A stretch of 64,000 nucleotides of DNA, taken from NCBI RefSeq assembly GCF_021190915.1, contig NZ_JAIOAP010000003.1, forward strand, positions 62,001 through 126,000, given 5' to 3'. Position 1 is the first letter of the stretch. Each line of letters opens with the position of its first letter. A model generated the notes under the pieces. The model did not search any database. It saw nothing but the letters and a program-made list of their open reading frames with translations, and had not been told where the DNA came from. The stretch comes from Cohnella silvisoli. Its GTDB lineage: Bacteria > Bacillota > Bacilli > Paenibacillales > Paenibacillaceae. Below, piece by piece: positions 7,747-15,360 of this stretch. The position numbers and the translations under genes are program-made.

Positions 7747-9321
7747 CGGAGCTTCCGAGGCAGCGGACTTCACCTGTTTTTCGAAATTTTTAATGATTTG
7801 GAAGCCGTTATACTGACTCATGATTTCATTGTAATAGACAGGCCATTGCTTTCCTGATTGATCGGAGAACAGCATTTTGACTTGAAGCTCGTTTTGCCTC
7901 GCGCGGAAGGCTCCTACATCAATGCCGAGAGGCGGTGCCAAAGCTACGCCAAGCTTTGGTTTTACCGGGAGTTGGCCCAGGAATGCCTTGATATCTACGT
8001 CTCTCGCTGTCATTTTGGGATCAACTACCTGCATACCCAGGACGCTTGGGGTTTCCGGTGTGAAGAAGCTCCATAATTTCAATGAGTTGAAGGAATGGTT
8101 TGGATTGTCCGTCTCCTGCGGCAGTAACGTGATCGTATTTCCGCGACGCGAATAGTGCTCTCCCTCTATGCCGTAATGGGTAAGGAGAAATCCCTCTTCA
8201 CTCGAGAGCCAATCCAGTATTTCCACAATTTTTTTTATTCTCTCGGGATGCTTGTCGGCAGTCATCTTGGCGAATACAAAAGGATATTCGGGCGATCCTC
8301 CAGCTCTTAACGGCTGATTGCCCAATGGGTTAAACGGTACCCAGTTGGCGTTCGGATCCTGCTTGCGACTGAGCGATTGTATGCTCGCCGGATTAGCATC
8401 CAGAGCGAAATCAACGGTTTGGCCAAGGACAACGCCCGCTTTTCCTTGTATCGCTTTGTCCACATGCTCCGTTCCGGAGTTGAAGAACCAGTCGGGATCA
8501 ACCAACCCCTCATTAATGACCTTAAGAATATCGTCAACGACATGTTCGACTCGCAAATCCGATTCCATGTCGACCAGCTCGTTATTATTCATATAAGCCG
8601 GATATACGAGACCGTTCTTTGCATACTCGGGCCAGTCGGTAGACAGACTCGAATTGTTGCCCGATGTCGTGAATCCATAGGTATCCTTCTTGCCGTTTCC
8701 GTCCGGGTCATCGAATGTAAAGGCGCGTAATACCTGCATGTACTCGTTGTAATTGCGCGGAATTTCCAATCCCAGATGCTTGAGCCAGTCTTGACGGATA
8801 TAGTAGCTTCGATAGGAATTTTTGTCATAAGGAATCGGAGCGCGATAGAAGCGATTATGAATCTGATATTGCTTCAATTCCTTCTCGGTTACCCAGTATT
8901 TGAAGTAATTCGGCATCGTTAGCTGGGATACATAAGACGACATATCCGCGAGCACGCCATCAAGAGAAAGCTTAGAGGCGCCGTCGTTGCTTCTGTCGAT
9001 CCACATATCGGGCGGGTTGTTGGCGAACAGCAAAGACTCGATCTTGGCGTTATACTCATTTCCGGGCACCATCGCGGTAACATGGATTCGGACGTTAAAT
9101 TTCTTCTCTATGATTTGGCGAATAAAATCGGTGTTTTCCTCAGGCAATATCGTATCCATGGGGGCATTGATGAACAGGTTCAAAGGCATGATTTGCTGAT
9201 CTTCATTTGCAGGTGCGAGGAGAGGCGGTTTATTGTTTTGCGCCCAAATGATCCAACAGAGAACGAATAAACCGATCGCTAAGAAGACGATTAAAGGCAG
9301 AATAGAACGGTATCGTATCAT
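7744..9321 (-). CDS. Membrane-anchored extracellular solute-binding protein (LplA/family 1-like), no transporter partner
   Basis: 525 residues. An N-terminal hydrophobic helix (about residues 6-27) is present without a proper lipobox, so the protein is probably anchored by a transmembrane helix rather than lipidated. The body resembles the LplA/YtcQ-type sugar-binding proteins of Paenibacillus. It includes a DPDGNGKKDTYG calcium-loop-like segment (about residues 220-231) and WLSSEEGF. GGAGGGG lies 7 nt before the start. No permease or ATPase genes flank it. It is divergent, 124 nt apart, from a membrane-spanning AraC-type regulator. It may therefore present a sugar to that sensor or serve a distant permease pair; this is inference. 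Confidence 0.8.
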   Translation of the reverse strand: MIRYRSILPLIVFLAIGLFVLCWIIWAQNNKPPLLAPANEDQQIMPLNLFINAPMDTILPEENTDFIRQIIEKKFNVRIHVTAMVPGNEYNAKIESLLFANNPPDMWIDRSNDGASKLSLDGVLADMSSYVSQLTMPNYFKYWVTEKELKQYQIHNRFYRAPIPYDKNSYRSYYIRQDWLKHLGLEIPRNYNEYMQVLRAFTFDDPDGNGKKDTYGFTTSGNNSSLSTDWPEYAKNGLVYPAYMNNNELVDMESDLRVEHVVDDILKVINEGLVDPDWFFNSGTEHVDKAIQGKAGVVLGQTVDFALDANPASIQSLSRKQDPNANWVPFNPLGNQPLRAGGSPEYPFVFAKMTADKHPERIKKIVEILDWLSSEEGFLLTHYGIEGEHYSRRGNTITLLPQETDNPNHSFNSLKLWSFFTPETPSVLGMQVVDPKMTARDVDIKAFLGQLPVKPKLGVALAPPLGIDVGAFRARQNELQVKMLFSDQSGKQWPVYYNEIMSQYNGFQIIKNFEKQVKSAASEAP

Positions 9322-9445
9322 CTATTTTCCCCTCCGAGCAGCTCATTGCTGATTACTTAATTAATATGTTAAATTATTTCCTATAGAAAATAAATGACTT
9401 CCGCATAATAAATTTTGCTCGCTGTCGGGCGGAATGAGGAGAGTT
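9322..9445. promoter_or_regulatory. Divergent promoter region
   Basis: 124 bp of AT-rich DNA between the oppositely transcribed solute-binding protein and AraC-type regulator genes. Several TAATTAAT/TTAAATTA stretches could serve as -10 elements, but I cannot place a unique promoter or a convincing operator. Confidence 0.4.
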
Positions 9446-11686
9446 ATGAAGACAAATTGGTTTAACAGACTGTTGCTCTCCTATTTGCCGGTTTTTTTTA
9501 TCATTACGTTAAGTCTGCTGCTCATGACCTTCCTTACGTTAAGCGAAATGTCCAAGAAAGCTTCCGTAAGGGCGAATAATGCGCTGTCTCACAATATATC
9601 GAAGCTGATCGACAACAAGCTCGCGGACATAGACTCCTTATTGCTGTATGAAATACAGAACAATGAGAAGATCAAGCAGTTTTTCTCGGACAATCCCAAG
9701 GAAAACCGCCATTACACGGATATCCAAGCTTCTTCGGCATTAAAGGAGCTTCTCCAGAACAACCCGAACATTGACTCCATCTATTTGTACCGAACTCCGG
9801 ACCGAACCATTCTTACTCCGTCCACGCTGACTGAATTGAACGATTTTATGGACAGCCAATTCGTTGGCATATCCTTGAACAGCCGCGTTCCGTATCATTG
9901 GACAGCCCGCACCTTAGCGCCGCAAATGACCGACGGACGCAACGCCCAAAGAGTAATTAGTTTGGCCAAAAATACGAATCTGAGCAATTTAAGCATCCTG
10001 ATCGTTAATGTCCGCGTCGAATCTCTTCTTGGATGGATTGCCAGCATGACCGACAATAATTCGACCTTTGTCCATCTCAATGACGAACACGGCAATCTCA
10101 TTGTCTCTACGGAGGCGGGACCGGACGGAAAGACTTCCGGCATGAGGGCCGGCTCGGTCCTTTCCTCATCCGTGTCGGAACAAACGGGCTGGATCATATC
10201 GAGCGGCACGCTTAACGGCGGGATACTGGAGTTTGTGTCCTCGTTATTTTACTTGTGGATGGCTATTGCTTCCGTGATCGTTATTGCCGGGTTGACTTGG
10301 ATTATCTACGTGTCTCGACGCCAATACAGGCCGGTTGTTACTTTAATGAACATGATTTCAGGTGCGCGCAAAGCTTCTCCCGCTCATCTAAAGACGGAAA
10401 AGGTCGATGAATTCAAGTTTATCGAATCCTCGATCGAAGAGCTTCTGGATGAATCCAATATGCTTCAGGAGCAGCACAAAGAATTGTCCGTGTACCACAA
10501 AAGGCATTTGTTTCTTAGCTTGATGGAAGACGGGAATGCCACTGCGAACTTCGGCAAGTATCTGGAAGAAGAATTATCGCGGCTCGGAATCGATCAGCCC
10601 GTGAGCGGCTCGCTCGTTGCTATTGTCGAGATCGACCATTATGCGGAATTTGCGATCCAATACCGGAGCGATCAGCATTTGCTGAAATACATTCTCGGCG
10701 CTTCCGTGAAAGAATTAGTCGAGAACAAACCTTTTACCGTATGGACCGAATGGATTTCCAACTCCAAGATGGGAATTCTCTTTCTCTTCCATCAGCAGGA
10801 AAGCCAGCAGGAAGTACTGGAATGCTGCGAGAAGCTAAGGGATTGGGTAGCTAATAATTTAGACTTTACGGTGACGATCGGAATAGGCCCTCTGATTCAT
10901 CAATTGGAGTTGACGGCGGAATCGTTCCGAGAAGCGGTTAATGCCGTGGGCTACAAATCTTCCTTGGGAATGAACCGGATCATTACTCCCGATCATGTGG
11001 TTTCCAAGCCGAAAGGCGAATTGTTCAAGCAACTGCAGGTTTTTCGGATCATTAGCCAATCGTTCAGACTCGGGGACGAGAAGTGGGAAGACTACTATCG
11101 GGAAATGTATCAGACGCTTGAGGATCAACTCTATACCCATGATGATCTATCCAGTCTCATGCAGGTTCTGATTGGATATTTGCAGAAGGAAATGGCGGAG
11201 CTTACCGAAGAGCCGAACAACGTGTGGATTCGGGACGTACAGCCTTCATTGTTGATGGCGCTGGAAGAAGAAACGCAAGATGAAATATATAACGCCTTTT
11301 ATAATATTCTGAAGGCTGCCTTCGATAAGCTTAACAAGCTGCGCGAAAGTAAGTCGTCCCATCAACTCATGCATCAGGTCAAAATATATATCGCCGACAA
11401 TTATAGCAACCCCGATCTATCACTTACCCATCTAAGCGACGAATTTGGATTAAACGCCAAATATTTAAGTCGCCTATTCCGGGAGGCATTCGGGATGAAG
11501 TTCGTTGAATATGTATCCGATGTGCGGATGGAGAAGTCGATTCAATTGCTGATCGAGACGGAAGAGACGATTCAAGACATAGGCCGAGCCGTTGGATATG
11601 ATCAATCATTAACCTTCATTCGCGTGTTCAAGAAACATACCGGTGAAACCCCGGGCCAATATCGCAAGAAAAATAGTACGGAATGA
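9446..11686 (+). CDS. Membrane-spanning AraC-family sensor-regulator
   Basis: 746 residues from ATG 9446. Another ATG 12 nt upstream overlaps the AGGAG and is less likely. Transmembrane helices at about residues 9-31 and 270-292 enclose an extracellular sensor domain of about 240 residues. A cytoplasmic region follows, then a C-terminal AraC domain with two helix-turn-helix units (about residues 640-740), ending FKKHTGETPGQYRKK. Such one-protein sensors are common in Paenibacillus and bind DNA from the membrane, usually next to the sugar operon they control. It lies just upstream of the operon at 11928 and divergent from an orphan solute-binding protein, so that operon is the likely target. 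Confidence 0.9.
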   Translation: MKTNWFNRLLLSYLPVFFIITLSLLLMTFLTLSEMSKKASVRANNALSHNISKLIDNKLADIDSLLLYEIQNNEKIKQFFSDNPKENRHYTDIQASSALKELLQNNPNIDSIYLYRTPDRTILTPSTLTELNDFMDSQFVGISLNSRVPYHWTARTLAPQMTDGRNAQRVISLAKNTNLSNLSILIVNVRVESLLGWIASMTDNNSTFVHLNDEHGNLIVSTEAGPDGKTSGMRAGSVLSSSVSEQTGWIISSGTLNGGILEFVSSLFYLWMAIASVIVIAGLTWIIYVSRRQYRPVVTLMNMISGARKASPAHLKTEKVDEFKFIESSIEELLDESNMLQEQHKELSVYHKRHLFLSLMEDGNATANFGKYLEEELSRLGIDQPVSGSLVAIVEIDHYAEFAIQYRSDQHLLKYILGASVKELVENKPFTVWTEWISNSKMGILFLFHQQESQQEVLECCEKLRDWVANNLDFTVTIGIGPLIHQLELTAESFREAVNAVGYKSSLGMNRIITPDHVVSKPKGELFKQLQVFRIISQSFRLGDEKWEDYYREMYQTLEDQLYTHDDLSSLMQVLIGYLQKEMAELTEEPNNVWIRDVQPSLLMALEEETQDEIYNAFYNILKAAFDKLNKLRESKSSHQLMHQVKIYIADNYSNPDLSLTHLSDEFGLNAKYLSRLFREAFGMKFVEYVSDVRMEKSIQLLIETEETIQDIGRAVGYDQSLTFIRVFKKHTGETPGQYRKKNSTE

Positions 11687-11718
11687 AGCCCTGCATGGTG
11701 TTGCGGGCTTCTTTTTTT
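11685..11718 (+). terminator. Terminator of the AraC-type regulator gene
   Basis: GAAGCCC / GGGCTTC, a 7-bp stem with a 13-nt loop followed by seven T. It begins inside the stop codon. The next operon therefore needs its own promoter. Confidence 0.9.
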
Positions 11719-11784
11719 CACAAAATAAGCGGCGATGTGGAGAAATATCTATTGCTGACTTATCGTCTATCGCCTAAAAACCGC

Positions 11785-11827
11785 AGCATGTTCCTTTTCA
11801 TCTATCCGCAGCAAATGGTCTATATAC
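11785..11827 (+). promoter_or_regulatory. Conserved promoter block of the ABC/GH78 operon
   Basis: Possible -35 TCATCT (11798-11803), a 17-bp spacer and -10 TATATA (11821-11826). The spacer and flanks (ATCC.GC, AAATGGTC, upstream AGCA and TTC) recur almost exactly at 47412-47458 before another gene of the locus. The conservation outside the hexamers suggests a shared regulator site, perhaps of the AraC-type protein at 9446. Confidence 0.55.
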
Positions 11828-11927
11828 CGCGAAAGCGCCGGGGTGTTACTTTTATTTGCGAGGCGCCAGACGAAGGAATGGCCGCTTCGGAATGGGGTAA
11901 AAACAAAACAATCGGGAGGGTTCATCT

Positions 11928-13433
11928 ATGAAAAACAAAGTTAAGATGTGGGGATTATCGTTGGTTTGTTTGCTTCTTGTATTTATGACAGCAGCTTGCG
12001 GCAGTGGCAATAACAATTCTCAGGCTTCCAATAGCCAAGAAACGGCTTCCGCGACAACAAGTTCGGCGGCAAGCCCCGAAGCGAGCGCCAGTGCCAGCGA
12101 GTCGAATGTCTATCCGGAAAACGGTCTTCCTAAAGACGAGAAAGTCACTTTGAAATTCGGTTACTGGGAAAACGGCAGCGGCAGGGAATGGATAGATTAC
12201 GCGATCGAAACGTTCACGAAGAAGTTTCCGAACGTAAGCTTCGATACGACTTATTCTCCTAAAATCGATACGATTACCGGTACGAAAATAGCGGCTAAAA
12301 ACGACGACGATATGTTCGATATTTTCTCGATTTTCCTTCCGGGCGGCGGCGGCGGAACGGCAATGGCGACCAGTCTGGTAGAGGCCGGAAAGCTGGAGCC
12401 GCAAGACGATCTCTGGGACCATAAAGCATTCGATAATGAAACGAAGACTTTGAAGGAAGTTCAATCGGGTATTTACGAAGGCAGAACCGTTCTCCTTAAT
12501 AAAATGTATGCCATTCCTTACGGGCAGAGCATAACGGGGTTGTTCTACAATAAAGTTCTGTTCGAGAAAAACGGGTGGAACCAGAATCCGAAAACATGGA
12601 GCGAATTTACTGCGCTTATCGATACGATCAAAGCGTCGGGCATTATTCCGATCACATACCCTGGTAAATACCCGGGATACCTGGACTTTTCCATCGGAAT
12701 ACCGAAAATGTTTGAAATCGCCGAGATTAACGGAAATTTGGATAAATTCAATGATGACTATCGAAACTTCAAAGCGCCATTCTATGCATCAGCAGAAAGC
12801 TTGGACGTTTATAACAAGATTTACGAACTCGGTAAGAAAAAAGCATTCCCGGATGGCGTAGCAGCATTGACCCACACACAATCGCAAATGCAGCTGCTGC
12901 AAGGACAAGCGGCGCTGGCTTCGACAGGGGAATGGGTTCAGAACGAAATGAAAGATTCCATCCCTGATGGATTTAAATGGGGCTTTATGCTGGCTCCGAT
13001 GGGGGATAATCCGGATGGCATCAAATATTATCAAAGCTATGCAGGCGGAGGCCATTACATCTGGGCAGCCAAACCGGAGTTGAACAAGAAGTGGGCGAAA
13101 GAGTTTTTGGCTTGGTTGTGGAATCTGGATGTGCAGCAGCGATATGCGGAGAAAGCGGGAGGACTTCCGGTTCGTAAGGACTTTATGGAGGATGCCGCTT
13201 TGGTCGATAAGCTGCAGGATGCTCCGAAAGCCGTTCTGGAATACATGAAGAACAACCCTGTCAAAGGCACTAGCGAGGCACGCAGTGTTTCGTTGACCGA
13301 TCCGAATGCGGAAAAGGCGAGGAAGCTTGTAGAAGAATCGGTGAACGATATCGCTTCAGGAAAGCAAGATCCGCAGCCTAAGCTGAAAGAGGCAGAGGAT
13401 CTGCTCGTCAAAGCAATTGCCGCTCAGAAATAA
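11928..13433 (+). CDS. Sugar ABC transporter substrate-binding lipoprotein
   Basis: 501 residues, family 1 extracellular solute-binding protein. The signal peptide ends in a lipobox (TAAC, Cys24), followed by a Ser/Ala-rich linker to about residue 60, so it is a lipoprotein tethered outside the membrane. The remainder shows typical family blocks (KFGYWENGSG, TYPGKYPGY, STGEWV). GGGAGGG precedes the ATG. It is the first gene of an operon with two permeases and GH78-like, secreted and GHL6-like enzymes. It probably binds an oligosaccharide released by those enzymes. No ATP-binding subunit is encoded, as usual for this transporter type, which shares an MsmX-like ATPase. Confidence 0.92.
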   Translation: MKNKVKMWGLSLVCLLLVFMTAACGSGNNNSQASNSQETASATTSSAASPEASASASESNVYPENGLPKDEKVTLKFGYWENGSGREWIDYAIETFTKKFPNVSFDTTYSPKIDTITGTKIAAKNDDDMFDIFSIFLPGGGGGTAMATSLVEAGKLEPQDDLWDHKAFDNETKTLKEVQSGIYEGRTVLLNKMYAIPYGQSITGLFYNKVLFEKNGWNQNPKTWSEFTALIDTIKASGIIPITYPGKYPGYLDFSIGIPKMFEIAEINGNLDKFNDDYRNFKAPFYASAESLDVYNKIYELGKKKAFPDGVAALTHTQSQMQLLQGQAALASTGEWVQNEMKDSIPDGFKWGFMLAPMGDNPDGIKYYQSYAGGGHYIWAAKPELNKKWAKEFLAWLWNLDVQQRYAEKAGGLPVRKDFMEDAALVDKLQDAPKAVLEYMKNNPVKGTSEARSVSLTDPNAEKARKLVEESVNDIASGKQDPQPKLKEAEDLLVKAIAAQK

Positions 13434-13473
13434 GAGAACGACATCAAGGCATTAGCTAAATAGGAAACTATCG

Positions 13474-13500
13474 CGGAGCGTTGAAGGAATCAGCGCTCCG
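13474..13500 (+). other. Intercistronic hairpin between binding protein and permease genes
   Basis: CGGAGCG / CGCTCCG, a 7-bp stem with a 13-nt loop and no T-run, just before the permease ribosome binding site. Hairpins in this position commonly protect the upstream binding-protein mRNA and keep permease levels lower. Here that is inference. Confidence 0.5.
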
Positions 13501-13526
13501 TGAATAGTAAAAGGAGCGACATCATT

Positions 13527-14477
13527 ATGAATGAACTGCCTAATTCTGTCGCGCACGCAACAGCACCCCCAAGCTCTAATTGGAAGCAGAAGGCCAAGTT
13601 CCAGAAGAGATTGTTTATTCTATTGGCAACTATTCCAGCTTTCGGAGGATATATTCTGTTTACGTTGTACCCGAATTTACTGTCGGTCTATTATTCTTTA
13701 CTGAATTGGGATGGAATTAAAGATCCCGTGTACGTCGGAATGCAAAATTTCAAAGATATGCTTCAAGACGACTATGTGTGGCGGGCGCTGTGGCATAACG
13801 TTCTGCTTATGGTAACCGTTACACCGCTTGTTGTTTTCATTTCAATCATCCTTGCGTATTTGCTGGCGAACAAAGGATATCGATTCAATTCGGTGTTTAA
13901 AGTGCTGTTCTTTTTCCCCAATGTACTCTCTTTGGTTGCCGTTTCCTTGCTGTGGTCCTTCGTGTACGACGGATCCTTCGGCTTGCTGAATGCGGGGCTG
14001 CGATTGATCGGAGTGGACATTGGAAATTATTATTGGCTGGGCGAGAAGAAAGCCGCCTTGTGGGCGACGATTCCCCCTTCCGTCTGGGGAGCAGTAGGGT
14101 TCTATTTCGTTATTTTCCTGAACGCGATGAGTACGATTCCGAAATCGCTCTACGAAGCGGCGATTCTCGAAGGGGCAAGCCACCGGGTGCGGCTCTTTAA
14201 GATTACCATTCCGCTCATGACCCCGATTATTCGCGTTGCCGTTTTATTTTTAATGTTAGGCGTGTTTAAGGGGTTCGAGAACATCTTGATCTTAACGAAC
14301 GGAGGGCCTTCAGGCTCTACGGATGTAATTGGCTTATATATGTTCAATATCGCGTTCGGTACGGGAATTCACAATTATGGTTACGCTTCGGCTATCGGAA
14401 TGATGTTGTTCGTTATTCTGGTTGCAGCCAAGCTTGTCATCGATAAGTTCACGACAAATCGGGATTCCGAATACTAG
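13527..14477 (+). CDS. Sugar ABC transporter permease (MalF/UgpA type)
   Basis: 316 residues, six predicted membrane helices, with the EAA loop (EAAILEGASHRVRLFKITIP) about 90 residues from the C-terminus, where it meets the ATPase. ATG 13527 is chosen because AAGGAG lies 10 nt upstream; a GTG 27 nt earlier falls in the hairpin. It lies 12 nt before the partner permease. It forms the import channel with the next gene for the ligand of the lipoprotein at 11928. Confidence 0.92.
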   Translation: MNELPNSVAHATAPPSSNWKQKAKFQKRLFILLATIPAFGGYILFTLYPNLLSVYYSLLNWDGIKDPVYVGMQNFKDMLQDDYVWRALWHNVLLMVTVTPLVVFISIILAYLLANKGYRFNSVFKVLFFFPNVLSLVAVSLLWSFVYDGSFGLLNAGLRLIGVDIGNYYWLGEKKAALWATIPPSVWGAVGFYFVIFLNAMSTIPKSLYEAAILEGASHRVRLFKITIPLMTPIIRVAVLFLMLGVFKGFENILILTNGGPSGSTDVIGLYMFNIAFGTGIHNYGYASAIGMMLFVILVAAKLVIDKFTTNRDSEY

Positions 14478-14489
14478 GGAGGGACAGCA

Positions 14490-15326
14490 GTGAGAGAGAG
14501 AAGAACGATAGTCGATGCTTGGTGGTACATCATTCTCCTGATCTGGTCGGTGACGATCCTGTTCCCTATGATCTGGGTATTCTATGAATCGCTCAAGACA
14601 AATCAGGAATTTTTCCAAAGCGTATGGAATCTGCCCAGAGAAATGCAATGGAGCAACTATAAAGATGCTTGGAAGGAATACGGTATCGGGAGCGCCATGG
14701 TCAATACGGTTTACTACGTTGGCGCTAGCTTAGTGATCGGTACGTTCTTGACCGCCATTAACGCTTATGTGCTGACCCGTTTGGAGTTTAGAGGAAGAAA
14801 GCTGATGTGGGGCGTCATTATGCTGTCTCTGTTCCTTCCGGGTATCAATGCATTGATCCCGCAGTATATTTTGATGCGCGATTTGCATCTGACGAACAGT
14901 CTGACCGGAATCGTAATCCTGGACAGCTTTAGCGAGAGCGCTTTTTATTTAATGATGCTAAGCGGTTTTATGCAATCGCTGCCGAAGGAGCTCGAAGAGA
15001 GCGGTGCGATCGACGGGGCGTCCATCTTCCAAATTTTCTTCAAAATCATTATGCCGCTTTCGACCGCCGGGATCGTTACGGTAGCCATATTCAAGTGTCT
15101 CGGTCTGTACAACAATTTTCTCGGTCCGTTTATATATTTGGGCAGCCCTGAGAAGTATACGATCGGCGTTGCCATGTATCAGGCCAGTCAAATCATGCAG
15201 TATAAAGCGGACTGGGTCACCTTGTTCGCCGGCCTTATGATTACGATGATTCCGCTTGTTCTCATGTATATTTTCCTGCAGCGCAGAATTATGGAAGGCG
15301 CCACTTTGGGTGCCGTTAAGGGATAG
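14490..15326 (+). CDS. Sugar ABC transporter permease (MalG/UgpE type)
   Basis: 278 residues, GTG start after GGGAGGG. Six membrane helices are visible, with an EAA-type loop (EESGAIDGASIFQIFFKIIMP) in the C-terminal third. The protein ends GATLGAVKG, a common tail of carbohydrate permeases. It is the second membrane subunit of the importer and part of the operon 11928-23162. Confidence 0.92.
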   Translation: MRERRTIVDAWWYIILLIWSVTILFPMIWVFYESLKTNQEFFQSVWNLPREMQWSNYKDAWKEYGIGSAMVNTVYYVGASLVIGTFLTAINAYVLTRLEFRGRKLMWGVIMLSLFLPGINALIPQYILMRDLHLTNSLTGIVILDSFSESAFYLMMLSGFMQSLPKELEESGAIDGASIFQIFFKIIMPLSTAGIVTVAIFKCLGLYNNFLGPFIYLGSPEKYTIGVAMYQASQIMQYKADWVTLFAGLMITMIPLVLMYIFLQRRIMEGATLGAVKG

Positions 15327-15360
15327 ATAAGGGGAAAAGATACTTACTAGAGGTGTCGTT

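Noticed and set aside
11719..11927. Open plus-strand frame across the promoter region of the 11928 operon
   Set aside because: It overlaps the terminator and the conserved promoter block, lacks a ribosome binding site and has no protein-like features.
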